Below, piece after piece: positions 26,512 through 35,479 of a stretch of DNA of 64,000 bases. Each line of letters begins with the position of its first letter. The first letter of the stretch is position 1. The stretch covers positions 39,161 to 103,160 of the forward strand of contig NZ_BDBM01000032.1 in NCBI RefSeq assembly GCF_001612985.1, given 5' to 3'. The position numbers and the translations under genes are program-made. Origin of the DNA: Nocardia gamkensis NBRC 108242 (GTDB lineage: Bacteria; Actinomycetota; Actinomycetes; Mycobacteriales; Mycobacteriaceae). Below the pieces are notes generated by a model. The model saw only the letters and a list, made by a program, of their open reading frames with translations, searched no databases and was not told where the DNA came from.

Positions 26512-27396
26512 TTACTTCTTCCTCAGTCCGTCCAGGGCCTGCTGGGCTTGGCTTCTGGCGATCGCGCCGAGCTCGTTCAGCTCTACCGAGGGCTCGCCGT
26601 GCTGGCGCAGGATGGGGATTCGTACTCGCACCGAGACGTTGCTGTCCTGCACGCCGACGACGTAATCCATTCCAGTGGTGTAGCTGGAATCCGATAGAGC
26701 GGTGTGCCAGTAACCCTGGGCGCCGATTCCGGTGATCTCGCCGGAACCCGCCCCGGGCCCGGTAGTGGTGTCCTGGCGTTTCCAGTCGTTATAAGCGGGT
26801 GCGGCTCCGGCCGTTGTGAACTCGACGCGGAGGTCGATGGCCGCTTGATTCCAGTGGACACCGTCGCTCGCGAGGCTCTTGTAGCTGAATTGGCATGACA
26901 GGCGGCCGGTGTCATAGGCGCTCGGCGGGGTTTCGTGATGGTAGGGCGGCTGGTCCGGTGTGGACGACCACTTGTGCAATGGGGCTGGGTCGACCAGATC
27001 GCACGCATCGGAGATCCCGTTCATCGAATAGATTCCCGGCTCCGGTTCCGTACGCGGGGTAGTCGTGGCGGTAGATGATGTCGCCGGCGCTCCGGCGGGC
27101 CCGTCGACAGCGGCGGACCGACTGCCACTGTCGCCGTCGGCGATGATGATGCCGATCGCCACACCGGCGCCCAGCGCAGCCAGCAACGCCACGACACCAG
27201 CGGCGATCAGGCCTGGCTTACGATGACCGGCAGGCGAGGACGGGCCCTGCGGAACCGGTGGCTGATATCCCTGGCCAGGTGGGCCGTATTCGGTGTCGGG
27301 GCGTGTCCAGTCGCCGCTCGACAAGTGTGGTTGCCGCGCACGGATATCGGAGTCGTCCGGAATGGGGCGGTCGGGTGTGTGCCGCGGGTCTGTCAT
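26512..27396 (-). CDS. Single-span membrane protein with extracytoplasmic DUF3558-like domain (copy 1)
   Basis: A 294-residue protein: a Pro/Gly-rich cytoplasmic N-terminus of about 60 residues, one membrane span (about 63-88, LIAAGVVALLAALGAGVAIG), a Thr/Ala/Pro linker, and an outside domain beginning SDACDLVDP with a second Cys in LSCQFSY. The Cys pair and ACDLVD resemble DUF3558-type lipoproteins of mycolata (inference). It is followed on the same strand, 126 bases upstream, by a clear paralogue. Confidence 0.7.
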   Translation of the reverse strand: MTDPRHTPDRPIPDDSDIRARQPHLSSGDWTRPDTEYGPPGQGYQPPVPQGPSSPAGHRKPGLIAAGVVALLAALGAGVAIGIIIADGDSGSRSAAVDGPAGAPATSSTATTTPRTEPEPGIYSMNGISDACDLVDPAPLHKWSSTPDQPPYHHETPPSAYDTGRLSCQFSYKSLASDGVHWNQAAIDLRVEFTTAGAAPAYNDWKRQDTTTGPGAGSGEITGIGAQGYWHTALSDSSYTTGMDYVVGVQDSNVSVRVRIPILRQHGEPSVELNELGAIARSQAQQALDGLRKK

Positions 27397-27522
27397 CTCT
27401 CGCAGCCCTTCGATTCCTCGACGTGCTCCCCGTCGAAACTCCTCAACTCAGCGCCGATCGTACTTTGCCGGTGGCCGTGTAGTCACCCGACCGTCCTCAT
27501 CGGCCCGTTCGATCGATAGTTG

Positions 27523-28434
27523 CTAGTTCTGTCGCAGTCCGGCCAGCACCTTGCGGGCTTGGGATCTGGCGACCGAATCGAGTTCGTCCCTGTCCACCAC
27601 CGGCGATTCCTTCTCGCGCGAGAGATCGATCTCCACCCGCACCGCGACACCGCCGTCCCATACGCACATCACGTATTCGGCGTCCACGATGCCACCGAAG
27701 TTGTCGGCTTCGAACTGCCAGTAACCTTGGGTGCCGATGCCGGTGAACTCCCCGGATGTCACCACCGAACCCTCATCGGCAAGGTCGGCGGCGCTGCGTT
27801 TCCAATGGTCGTACGTTCGCGAAGCCGAACCGTCCATGACGTCAGCCCGGACTTTGACCGCCGCGGTGTTCATCGGAAAGGTGTCGTCGGTCGAATTGCC
27901 ATAGTTGATATTGCAATTCAGGATGCCGAAGTTGCCGGACGACGCAGTTTCCTCATGTGCGGGATCGCCGAGCGGCGCGGAGGCCCACCTGGTCAATGGG
28001 GTGCGATCGACAAGGTCGCACGCATTGGTGATCGCCTTCATCGAATAGGTCACCGGTCCCGGCGGCGCGGTGGCCGAGGCACCGGCCGGAACGGTATCGC
28101 TGTCTCGATCACGCACGGCGACACCGATCACCACCCCGATCGCCAGCACCATCGCTCCTAGCCCGGCAACACCGGCAACAACCAACCCCGGCTTGCGGCG
28201 CCCGGCCTGCTGCGTCGGATACGCCTGTGGAAAGGGTTGTTGCGGCGGCCAGTGGCCCGGCCCGGTGTGCTGGTGCCCGACGACCGGCTGGCCAGAGAAC
28301 GAAGCCGCCATGTGAGAGTAGACGCCCGAATCCGGAACCGGCCGTTCATCTGTCGTCGAATCCGATTGCCGTGCAACGAAGTCGGCGTCGCCCGCCCGTA
28401 CCTGATCACCTGAATCGTACGGAGCACCAGTCAT
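27523..28434 (-). CDS. Single-span membrane protein with extracytoplasmic DUF3558-like domain (copy 2)
   Basis: A 303-residue paralogue of the downstream neighbour with the same layout: Gln/Pro-rich cytoplasmic head, Arg-Arg-Lys stop, membrane span (about 85-107), then an outside domain with NACDLVDRTPL, LNCNINYG, and the shared GIGTQGYW and SVARSQARKVLAGLR end. GGAGGGG precedes the ATG. The pair arose by tandem duplication and has diverged strongly. The function is not known; a cell-envelope role is inferred from topology. Confidence 0.7.
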   Translation of the reverse strand: MTGAPYDSGDQVRAGDADFVARQSDSTTDERPVPDSGVYSHMAASFSGQPVVGHQHTGPGHWPPQQPFPQAYPTQQAGRRKPGLVVAGVAGLGAMVLAIGVVIGVAVRDRDSDTVPAGASATAPPGPVTYSMKAITNACDLVDRTPLTRWASAPLGDPAHEETASSGNFGILNCNINYGNSTDDTFPMNTAAVKVRADVMDGSASRTYDHWKRSAADLADEGSVVTSGEFTGIGTQGYWQFEADNFGGIVDAEYVMCVWDGGVAVRVEIDLSREKESPVVDRDELDSVARSQARKVLAGLRQN

Positions 28435-28718
28435 TCCCGTAGCCCCTCCGGTCCTGGACGGACCCCCGCCACGTCGTCGAGTCGGCCCTGATCATAACTG
28501 TTCGATCGGAACCGGTCGAACACTCCTACCGTTCCTACGAGCAGGCCACCGCCGCACCAAACGGCAACTGCGCGTATTCAGCCCGGCCGAAGGCGGCGCC
28601 GAACACGTCGGACTCGACAACCTTCCCTAAGTCAGTGAGTTCATCGCAGACTGGGTCGCTGACACCTTCACCGAACTGGCGGCGACAGTGGCATGAGGTG
28701 ATGGCCCCCGTTGCGGTA

Positions 28719-29069
28719 TCAGCTCGCTGCTGGGCATCCGGCCGAAGCGGGACGAGGAACGCCGATGATTCGATTCCATTCGTCGGGGGAGAGGTCGCCG
28801 GCGGCGATATCGCAGGCCGTGCGAATCAACGTGGCGGGATCGATCGCACGCTCGACCAGTTTGCCGGGTTTCTCGTGGGAATCTTCGGTGGCGGTCACCA
28901 GGTAACCGCCGTCGGGGGAGAGCCCGACACCGGTTTTGCCGATCTCGCCGGGGTTCACAGCTGGAATATGTGCGAGTGTGATGCCGCTCGCGGCGTCCGC
29001 GAGGATGATCGAACCGTCCTTTTTGACTCGTGCGACGAGCGAGCCGTTGTCAGCACCGCTGAGGGCCAC
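28719..29069 (-). pseudogene. C-terminal remnant of a WD40-repeat (nSTAND-type) protein
   Basis: The 116-residue frame ends with a tail (ACDIAAGDLSPDEWNRIIG, then a Cys near the end) typical of the last propeller blade of actinobacterial nSTAND NTPase-WD40 proteins, preceded by one blade (LVARVKKDGSIILADAASG). An in-frame TGA lies two codons before the first possible start, so the rest of the protein is absent. Full-length relatives exceed 1000 residues. Confidence 0.55.
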
Positions 29070-29230
29070 CGTTCACCTGAGCCAGTGAATTCGGATACGG
29101 CGTATCCGAATTACGCCGCTTCGTCAAGGCCGGCGGAAGGTTGCGGAGCCGCTCGCATTTCGCGGCGAGGAGTCGCACTCCGGCTCGAAGCGGGACGGGG
29201 AGATGAAGTGGTGCACGTCACACGGGTTCG

Positions 29231-29257
29231 TGTCATGTTTCGGCGGTCGATGGTGTC
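29231..29257 (+). promoter_or_regulatory. Weak candidate ECF-type promoter
   Basis: TGTCATG, a 16-base spacer and TGTC lie just before the oxidoreductase start. ECF41 promoters are described as TGTCACA-N17-CGTC, so this is a partial match that would suit autoregulation by the downstream sigma factor. It is weak. Confidence 0.25.
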
Positions 29258-29265
29258 TTGAGGGC

Positions 29266-30450
29266 ATGACCAAAGAAGGAACCCTCCACAACGTCGTTGT
29301 CCTCGGTGGCGGCTACGCTGGAACACTCGCGGCCAACCGTCTGCGGATGCGCACCGATACCACCATCACGCTGGTCAATCCCCGCCCGGAGTTCGTCGAT
29401 CGAGTCCGGCTGCATCAGTTCGTCGCCGGGACCGGCGACGCGACGATCGATTACGGCACGCTGCTCGGCGAGGGCATCCGGTTGGTTGTCGACAGCGCCA
29501 CGCGCATCGACACCGCCGCCCGTACGGTGCGGCTGGCGTCAGGTCGTACGCTGGACTACGACCACGTCATCTACGCTGTCGGCAGCACCGCGGCGATACC
29601 AGCCGTGCCCGGCGCGGCCGAGTTCGCTTTCCCCGTCGCCGAATTCGAGTCCGCGCAGCGGCTGCGCGCCAGACTGGACGAACTGCCCCTCGATGCTCCG
29701 ATCACGGTGGTCGGTGGCGGGCCGACCGGCATCGAGACGGCCGCCGAACTGGCCGAACAGAAACGCACGGTCACGCTGGTGTGCGGCGGAACCCTGAATC
29801 CGTCATTGAGCCCGCGCGGTCGCCGGTATGTCACCAAGTGGCTGTCCCGGCACGGTGTCGCTGTGCTGGAAGCCGGCCGGGTGAGCGAGGTCGGGCCGGA
29901 CACGGTCGTCTTGACCGGCGGTGCGGTGCGTGCGAGCGCACTCACCATCTGGACCGCGGGTTTCGGCGTACCAGGATTGGCCGCGGCGAGCGGGCTCCGA
30001 ACCGACACGCTCGGCAGGCTGCTCACCGATGAGACGCTGACCAGCATCGACGACGACCGCATCGTCGCAACCGGCGACGCCGCCGCACCCTCGGGCCAAC
30101 CGCTGCGGATGAGCGGCCAGGGCGCCGGGCCGCTCGGGGCGCAGGCCGCCGACACCGTGCTGAGCCACATCGCGGCCACCGAACCCGCAGTGATCGACCT
30201 GGCCCTCACCGGGACGTGCATCAGCCTCGGCCGTAGTGTCGGCATCCGGCAACTCGCCCGGAAGGACGACATGGCGGTGAACCTCTACATCGGCGGCCGC
30301 GCTGGCGCCAGGATCAAGGAGCTGTCCTGCAAGATCGGGGTCGGGAAGATCCGCCGCGAGGCCCACAAGCCGGGTTCGTTGCTCTGGCCCAAGGGTGGCC
30401 CGCGACCCGCACAGCCCGACTCCGCCGCACCGGTAGTCACCTCCGTATGA
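29266..30450 (+). CDS. NAD(P)/FAD-dependent oxidoreductase (NDH-2 / FSP1-like)
   Basis: A 394-residue pyridine nucleotide-disulfide family flavoprotein without redox Cys. Two dinucleotide folds are visible: VVVLGGGYAGTLAANRLR at 9-26 for FAD and ITVVGGGPTGIETAAELAE near 145 for NAD(P)H; the ATGDAA motif closes the FAD site near 270. It resembles type II NADH dehydrogenase-like quinone reductases. The stop overlaps the start of an ECF sigma gene (ATGA), so it is the partner gene expected in an ECF41 operon. Confidence 0.88.
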   Translation: MTKEGTLHNVVVLGGGYAGTLAANRLRMRTDTTITLVNPRPEFVDRVRLHQFVAGTGDATIDYGTLLGEGIRLVVDSATRIDTAARTVRLASGRTLDYDHVIYAVGSTAAIPAVPGAAEFAFPVAEFESAQRLRARLDELPLDAPITVVGGGPTGIETAAELAEQKRTVTLVCGGTLNPSLSPRGRRYVTKWLSRHGVAVLEAGRVSEVGPDTVVLTGGAVRASALTIWTAGFGVPGLAAASGLRTDTLGRLLTDETLTSIDDDRIVATGDAAAPSGQPLRMSGQGAGPLGAQAADTVLSHIAATEPAVIDLALTGTCISLGRSVGIRQLARKDDMAVNLYIGGRAGARIKELSCKIGVGKIRREAHKPGSLLWPKGGPRPAQPDSAAPVVTSV

Positions 30451-31343
30451 CGACCGACGAGCATGCCGAACGATTTACCCTGCTGCGGCCGCTGCTGTTC
30501 ACGATCGTCTACGAAATCCTCGGCTCGGCGACCGAATCCGACGACGTGCTGCAGGACAGCTACCTGCGGTGGGCCCAGGTGGACCTGGCGAAGATACACG
30601 ACACCAGGTCGTATCTGGCACGGCTGGTGACCCGCCAGGCGCTCAACGCGGTGCGGGCCGGCGCGCGCCGTCGCGAGGACTACATCGGCCCGTGGCTGCC
30701 CGAACCGCTGCTCCTCGACGAGAAGGAGGCCTCAGCGGATCTGATCCTCGCCGAATCGGTGACGATGGCGATGCTCGTGCTGCTGGAAACGCTGAGTCCC
30801 GACGAGCGTGCGGTCTTCGTGCTGCGGGAGGTATTCGACTTCGGCTACGACGAAATCGCCGCGACGTTAGGGAAATCCGTGATGACGGTGCGTCAGGTGG
30901 CCCACCGCGCCCGCTCCCATGTGCACGCGCGGCGCAAACGTTTCGAGCCGGTCGACGCGGCCGAGATCGCGCAGATCACCCAGCAGTTCATGACAGCGGC
31001 GACCACCGGCGACACACAAGGCCTGCTCGCGCTGCTCGCTCCCGACGCCACCTGGACCGCCGACAGCGGCGGCAAGGTCACCGCGGCGCGCCGACCGGTA
31101 GTTGGCGCCGAGAAAGTGGCCGCGGCCCTCGTCAACATCTTCCACAGGAGGCGACGGACGTCGGACGTGCGAATCGAGATGGTCAACTACAACAACACGC
31201 CCGCGATGGTCGCCTACAGCGGCGGCCATCTGGAAGGGGTCTTCCTGATCGAGATCCTCGACGGCAAGATCGCCAACGTCTACGCCATCCGCAACCCCGA
31301 CAAACTCGCCACAGTCGCGGTTCCGCGCCGGATCAGCCGGTAG
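30447..31343 (+). CDS. ECF sigma factor with SnoaL-like C-terminal domain (ECF41/SigJ type)
   Basis: A 298-residue sigma factor: sigma-2 (ILGSATESDDVLQDSYLRW, about 25-65), linker with GPWLPEPLL, sigma-4 (SPDERAVFVLREVFDFGYDE, about 110-165), then a SnoaL/NTF2 domain to the end. WLPEPL and the C-terminal RNPDKL are hallmarks of ECF41 factors, in which the extension replaces a separate anti-sigma factor and tunes activity. ECF41 genes usually sit beside an oxidoreductase, carboxymuconolactone decarboxylase or epimerase, as here. Confidence 0.92.
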   Translation: MTTDEHAERFTLLRPLLFTIVYEILGSATESDDVLQDSYLRWAQVDLAKIHDTRSYLARLVTRQALNAVRAGARRREDYIGPWLPEPLLLDEKEASADLILAESVTMAMLVLLETLSPDERAVFVLREVFDFGYDEIAATLGKSVMTVRQVAHRARSHVHARRKRFEPVDAAEIAQITQQFMTAATTGDTQGLLALLAPDATWTADSGGKVTAARRPVVGAEKVAAALVNIFHRRRRTSDVRIEMVNYNNTPAMVAYSGGHLEGVFLIEILDGKIANVYAIRNPDKLATVAVPRRISR

Positions 31344-31603
31344 TCGACCCGCCGGTGTGAAGTGAGCCGCGCGGGCGGGAAAAGGTTCAGCGCACGTAGT
31401 CGGTGTTCCGTAAGCCGTTCCGCTCGAGCTGCACAACCCGTCATCATCGCTGGTCCAGCTATCAGTGTTGTTTTTCACGCGATTACTACCGGGACCCTTG
31501 CATGCGGAGCGCGAGGCCGCTTCGGGTCCGCTGCGCGACCGCGAAGGCGATTGTTGTCCAGGTGATTGACCAAGATGCTAATATCGGAGACGCTGTAACC
31601 ATT

Positions 31604-32076
31604 ATGACTGGACGAGTTGCTGCAGATGGGCAGGCCGACCCGGGCTCCGTCGTTCGTGGCGTGAGCGACGGAGGGAGCCCGAGGGAAACGCCGTCATCGC
31701 CGAGGTTGTCGAGGACCTCGTGCGAATCCTCGACGCAGATGCCGCGGGCATCGACGATCCAACCGGCATCGTCCGGGCGCATATGCGTGCGCTCGGCGAG
31801 GTCGGCATCGGAGATCCCGATATCGCCGCGATTGTGCTCTCGGTGAGATACCAAATCCTGGAAGACCCAGCGATCAGCTCGCGTCTAGCGGTAGGAATCC
31901 GCGCCGGTGTGTCGGCGGGATGCTTCCGAACTCACGACCTCGGCGCCGCTCTCGATCTGGTCGGTGGAGTCGCCCTGGCAATTCTGCGAACGTCGCAGCG
32001 TGATCCGGCGGCGGTGACGGCGGGGTGGATCGAGAGCCTCACCGATCAGGTGCTGGTGGCACTGGGACACCGTTGA
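31604..32076 (+). pseudogene. TetR-family regulator remnant
   Basis: The frame from about 31690 to 32076 encodes the ligand-binding half of a TetR regulator (EVVEDLVRILDADAAG to TDQVLVALGHR), with helices typical of the C-terminal domain. A possible original start (ATG at 31604, MTGRVAADGQADP) is in a different frame, and the helix-turn-helix is missing between them. It therefore looks like a gene broken by deletion and frameshift. Confidence 0.5.
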
Positions 32077-32150
32077 AGCGCTAGCCCTGCAAACGTCGAG
32101 TCCCGAGCGAGGAGGTGGCCCCTGAGCGAGTGCGCCTCTAAAATAGAGGC

Positions 32151-32537
32151 ATGAATGAAAGTCTGGTTCTTCCCAGCTGGCGGAGTGGCGACATGAAGTG
32201 GGTCACGAGTTTGTTGTGTACGGACTCGACGTTCTCCAGTCCAGTCGCCGACTACCACGGACGCGCGGATGTGGCGCACATGCTGGGGTTGATCGCGACA
32301 GTTCTGGAAGGAGTGGAACAGACCGGTAGGTGGGGTGGCGAGCGGGATCGCCTGTTCGCGTTCACCGCTCGGGTGGACGGCCACGAGCTGCAGGGCATAT
32401 TGCGAGAGGAGTTCGCCACAGCGGGTGGGCTCGAACACGTGACGCTGTTATTGCGGCCCTATCGCGTGCTGCGCACGGCAATCGCGAAAATGGCGCAGCA
32501 GCTGAAGGTTTCGCCGTTGACCGGGCAATCGGCATAG
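32151..32537 (+). CDS. SnoaL/NTF2-like small protein
   Basis: A 128-residue protein with the cone-shaped NTF2 pattern: LPSWRSGDMKWVTSLLCTD, STFSSPVADYHGRADVAHML, and a C-terminal strand-rich region. Members are lyases, isomerases or ligand binders. Its TAG overlaps the GTG of the HxlR gene downstream, so the two are translationally coupled. It may provide or sense the ligand for that regulator (inference). Confidence 0.72.
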   Translation: MNESLVLPSWRSGDMKWVTSLLCTDSTFSSPVADYHGRADVAHMLGLIATVLEGVEQTGRWGGERDRLFAFTARVDGHELQGILREEFATAGGLEHVTLLLRPYRVLRTAIAKMAQQLKVSPLTGQSA

Positions 32538-32875
32538 TGGTGGAAGCCACGGCTCCGCGCCCGGGACGTCCGGTTCGAGGGTCGACGTCGGGGCGGCCGA
32601 TCATGGCCCTGTTCGACCTGATCGGGCGGCGGTGGATGTTGCGGATCATCTGGGAACTCGACCGAGCCGATCATCCTCCGACCTTTCGGGAGCTGCGCAC
32701 GGCGTGCGGCGACATCTCGTCGAGTGTGCTCACCCGGCGGCTGCACGAGCTCGTCGAAGCACGCATCGTCGAACACGTCACCGGTTACGCGCTGACACCG
32801 CTCGGCCGCGGGCTCGTCCGCCATCTCGAACCGGTCACCGAGTGGGCGGAGACCTGGGCGGAGCAACTCCATTGA
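32537..32875 (+). CDS. HxlR family winged-helix regulator
   Basis: A 112-residue HxlR regulator: GRRWMLRIIWELDRADHPPTFRELRTACGDISSSVLTRRLHELVEARIVEHV contains helices and wing of the family, followed by the usual LTPLGRGL end. It lacks the N-terminal redox Cys of HypR/QorR types. The GTG start overlaps the stop of the NTF2-like gene. Targets are unknown; the coupled gene is the first candidate. Confidence 0.85.
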   Translation: MVEATAPRPGRPVRGSTSGRPIMALFDLIGRRWMLRIIWELDRADHPPTFRELRTACGDISSSVLTRRLHELVEARIVEHVTGYALTPLGRGLVRHLEPVTEWAETWAEQLH

Positions 32876-33010
32876 TACCGCCGTACCGCATGGAAACTTC
32901 GACCGCGACGTACGCGGGGACTACACGGATCGTGCTTGCGTGCTCCTTCGCGGAGTGGGCGTGAGTGAGTTCATAGAGCCCGCGCCACCTTCGCAAGTAG
33001 GTTCTGGAAT

Positions 33011-33874
33011 ATGGATAACGACGGACCCAGCCGGACAGCGCTCATCACGGCGTACGCCCGCGCCTATCACCAGATCGCCGACCGACCACAGATCTTCACC
33101 GACCCCCTGGCGGCCCGTCTGCTCGGCGTCACCGCAGAGGAACTGACCGAATCGGGCACGCCCACAACCGATCACCTCGGTGACCGGGTCAGCGATCGGC
33201 CCCGCCGACTGTTTTTCGCCGCACGCGCGCGCTTCGCCGAGGACGCCGTGGCCACGGCCATCGCCGCTGGTGTGCGGCAGGTCGTGATCCTCGGCGCGGG
33301 CCTGGACACCTTCGCCTATCGCAATCCGCTCCCGGACGTGCGCGTCTTCGAGGTCGACCATCCCGCCACCCAAGCGTGGAAACGCGAACGCCTCACTGCC
33401 GCCGGAATCGACCTGCCTGAGACATTGACCTTCGTGCCGGTCGATTTCGAAACCCACACGCTGGCAGAAGGATTGGAATCGACGGGATTGAAACGGACGG
33501 ACCCTGCCGTATTCGTGTGGCTCGGCGTCGTCTTCTATCTGACTCCGAACGCCGCCCACGCCACTCTCGAATACATCGCTGGTCAGGCCCAGCCGGTCGA
33601 GGTGGTCTTCGACTACCTGCAGCCCGCGGACAGCGGCGAGGACCGTGCGCACCAGCAGGCCCGTGCCGATCGGCTGGCCGGCGTCGGCGAACCCGTGCTC
33701 AGCTACTTCACGCCCGAGGACATCGCCGCACAGCTGCGCGCCTTGGGCTTCACCGACCTCGAAGACCACTCCGCCCCCGACCTCGTCGCCCGCTACCTCG
33801 ACGGATCCGAACGATTCGGAGGCGAACCGCCCAGCGCACTGCGCGCGATCCGCATACTGCGCGCGAGCCGCTGA
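33011..33874 (+). CDS. Class I SAM-dependent methyltransferase (PPM1/LCMT-like)
   Basis: A 287-residue methyltransferase of the actinobacterial leucine-carboxyl-methyltransferase-like group. The N-terminus (SRTALITAYARAYHQI) precedes RLFFAARARFAEDAV; the SAM site is VVILGAGLDTFAYR near residue 95 with the acidic loop VFEVDHPATQAWK. Family members are common in mycolata, and some methylate polyketide or lipid carboxylates. It is monocistronic and the substrate is unknown. Confidence 0.9.
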   Translation: MDNDGPSRTALITAYARAYHQIADRPQIFTDPLAARLLGVTAEELTESGTPTTDHLGDRVSDRPRRLFFAARARFAEDAVATAIAAGVRQVVILGAGLDTFAYRNPLPDVRVFEVDHPATQAWKRERLTAAGIDLPETLTFVPVDFETHTLAEGLESTGLKRTDPAVFVWLGVVFYLTPNAAHATLEYIAGQAQPVEVVFDYLQPADSGEDRAHQQARADRLAGVGEPVLSYFTPEDIAAQLRALGFTDLEDHSAPDLVARYLDGSERFGGEPPSALRAIRILRASR

Positions 33875-34054
33875 GGATTGCGCGCCACGCCGACCAGCAC
33901 CACGTCTGTCGACGGCTGGCATCTCCGGCATCAGCCTCTGAACTGCACAAACTCAGAGAAATACGGGAACGCACGTGGGCGGAGCCCCGCAGACCATGCC
34001 CACCCGCACACCGTCTTGAATAGCGTCGGGTCACGGTACGCCGTCAGGGCCCCC

Positions 34055-34780
34055 TCAGGTGCCCCTGAACGCAGTCGGTATCGGCCAGGAGGATCCGGCG
34101 AGGGGGGCGTCCGGCTGCTGAGCCGGGAGCAACCGGCCGGTGAAGCCGGCGTCGACGAGCCTGGTGTAGGCCGCCATCACATCGGTGGGTACGTCCTGCT
34201 CGATAGCACGTCCTTGCTGTGGGTAGACCCAGATGCGCTGGGTGTCTCCCACCAGCATGGTGATCACCCGGTCGACGTCGCCGATGCTGTCGATGTACTC
34301 CTGCAGCGGCATGGGCTGTGATCCACAGATCACGTCGAGCTCGGGCCACTGCTTGCGGCAGATGGCGTAGCTTCGCCGCTGTTGGTAGGGGCGGGAAATC
34401 AGCATCGCGGAGGCGATCGCAATCCCGCGATCGGCCAAGAGCGCGCGGGTGAATCCGATGTTGTCGGGTGTGTGCCTCGCCGCGGGTTCGACCAGAATCG
34501 CCGAGTCGGGGACACCGAGGCCATGCGCGTGCTCGCGGAAGTGCACAGCCTCACCGCGGGGAAAACGTTCGACAGTGGTCGGCGCGTTCGCGCCGGTGAA
34601 CACGATCAGAGGAAACACGCCTCGGTGGTAGAGATGCGCGGCGTAGGTGGCTACGCCCGGGTCGTGTCCGCCGAGACCGATTCCGACGTCTACGGGGCGT
34701 ACCGGGTGGTCCATCTGGTTGTAGCGCCACAGCGTTTCCACGTCGGCGCGCAGCTCCTCGGGCAAGGTCGTTGCAGGCAT
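34055..34780 (-). CDS. YdcF/SanA-like DUF218 protein
   Basis: A 241-residue cytoplasmic DUF218 protein without a signal peptide. The N-terminal Rossmann-like strand is VDVGIGLGGHDPGVATYA, followed by FPLIVFTGAN, the conserved PAARHTPDNIGFTRALL and MLISRPYQQRRSYAI. The family binds nucleotides such as SAM in E. coli YdcF, and others act in envelope maintenance. The role here is unknown. The ATG follows GAGG by about 10 bases. Confidence 0.85.
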   Translation of the reverse strand: MPATTLPEELRADVETLWRYNQMDHPVRPVDVGIGLGGHDPGVATYAAHLYHRGVFPLIVFTGANAPTTVERFPRGEAVHFREHAHGLGVPDSAILVEPAARHTPDNIGFTRALLADRGIAIASAMLISRPYQQRRSYAICRKQWPELDVICGSQPMPLQEYIDSIGDVDRVITMLVGDTQRIWVYPQQGRAIEQDVPTDVMAAYTRLVDAGFTGRLLPAQQPDAPLAGSSWPIPTAFRGT

Positions 34781-34856
34781 GGGTGCGTGTCCTCAGGGTG
34801 GATGGACCGTAAGGTCTGTCGTGTGACCGCGACCTGACGACTGTAGGTGAGGATCA

Positions 34857-34994
34857 ATGTGGCCGGGCGCATTCATGCGCGACGTATCCGAGGTCGCCGA
34901 CGAGACGCCGCTGGCCGAGATTCTTTCGCAGATCATCGTCACCGGCAGCTCTGGAACGGTGCAGACCTGGCGGATATTCACCCGGGTCGGCTGA
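34857..34994 (+). CDS. Small hypothetical protein (45 aa)
   Basis: A short reading frame, MWPGAFMRDVSEVADETPLA onward to IFTRVG, preceded by GGTGAGG 4 bases before the ATG, which is a good ribosome site. No family was recognised. It sits between the divergent YdcF-like gene and the DUF6924 gene, 38 bases before the latter, and could be a leader or an unannotated small protein. Evidence is limited to the ribosome site and amino-acid composition. Confidence 0.35.
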   Translation: MWPGAFMRDVSEVADETPLAEILSQIIVTGSSGTVQTWRIFTRVG

Positions 34995-35032
34995 GAGTGT
35001 TGGTGTCGCTGCCGTAGTGCACAATCGGGCGT

Positions 35033-35455
35033 ATGGCACGATCCCTGCCCGAGGGCGAATCGCTTCTGGTGCGTACCGACTTCACCGACGACGTGGCGTG
35101 GGCCCAAACCCTCGCGGCGGTCATCGCGTCCTACGACGAAGATACGGTGACGGAGCTGACGCCCGTCGACGATGTGTCCTTCGACGGGCTGACCCCCGCC
35201 GACCTGGCTGATCTGGTCGATGGCCAGACCTATGTGTTCCTCGCCGACGCCACCACGATGACCGACCCCGAGCATCCAGTGCTGGTGGTCGATACCAGCG
35301 ACGAGGATGTCCGAGGCGACGGCGACCCGGTGTTCCGGATCGCGCCGAGCGCGATGGCCGAGGTCGAGGTCAACTTCTTGCTCGCCAATATGGACTTCGA
35401 GGACTACGCCGACGGCGTCGACGACGACGGTGTTTTCCGCGGCTTCGATCGGTGA
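35033..35455 (+). CDS. DUF6924-like acidic protein
   Basis: A 140-residue acidic protein: LLVRTDFTDDVAWAQTL at the start, FLADATTMTDPEHPVLVVD in the middle and an Asp-rich end (FEDYADGVDDDGVFRGF). This matches the pattern of DUF6924 proteins of actinobacteria, whose role is unknown. It ends with a GC-rich hairpin and appears monocistronic. Confidence 0.7.
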   Translation: MARSLPEGESLLVRTDFTDDVAWAQTLAAVIASYDEDTVTELTPVDDVSFDGLTPADLADLVDGQTYVFLADATTMTDPEHPVLVVDTSDEDVRGDGDPVFRIAPSAMAEVEVNFLLANMDFEDYADGVDDDGVFRGFDR

Positions 35456-35459
35456 GCGC

Positions 35460-35479
35460 GGCCGGCTTCATGGCCGGCC
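35460..35479 (+). terminator. Hairpin after the DUF6924-like gene
   Basis: GGCCGGC / GCCGGCC make a 7-bp stem with a 6-base loop, starting 5 bases after the stop codon. There is no T-run, but L-shaped terminators without T-tracts are common in GC-rich actinobacteria. Confidence 0.45.

Noticed and set aside
28435..28718. Short plus-strand frame ending in EFIADWVADTFTELAATVA
   Set aside because: An in-frame stop lies immediately upstream and nothing recognisable precedes it.
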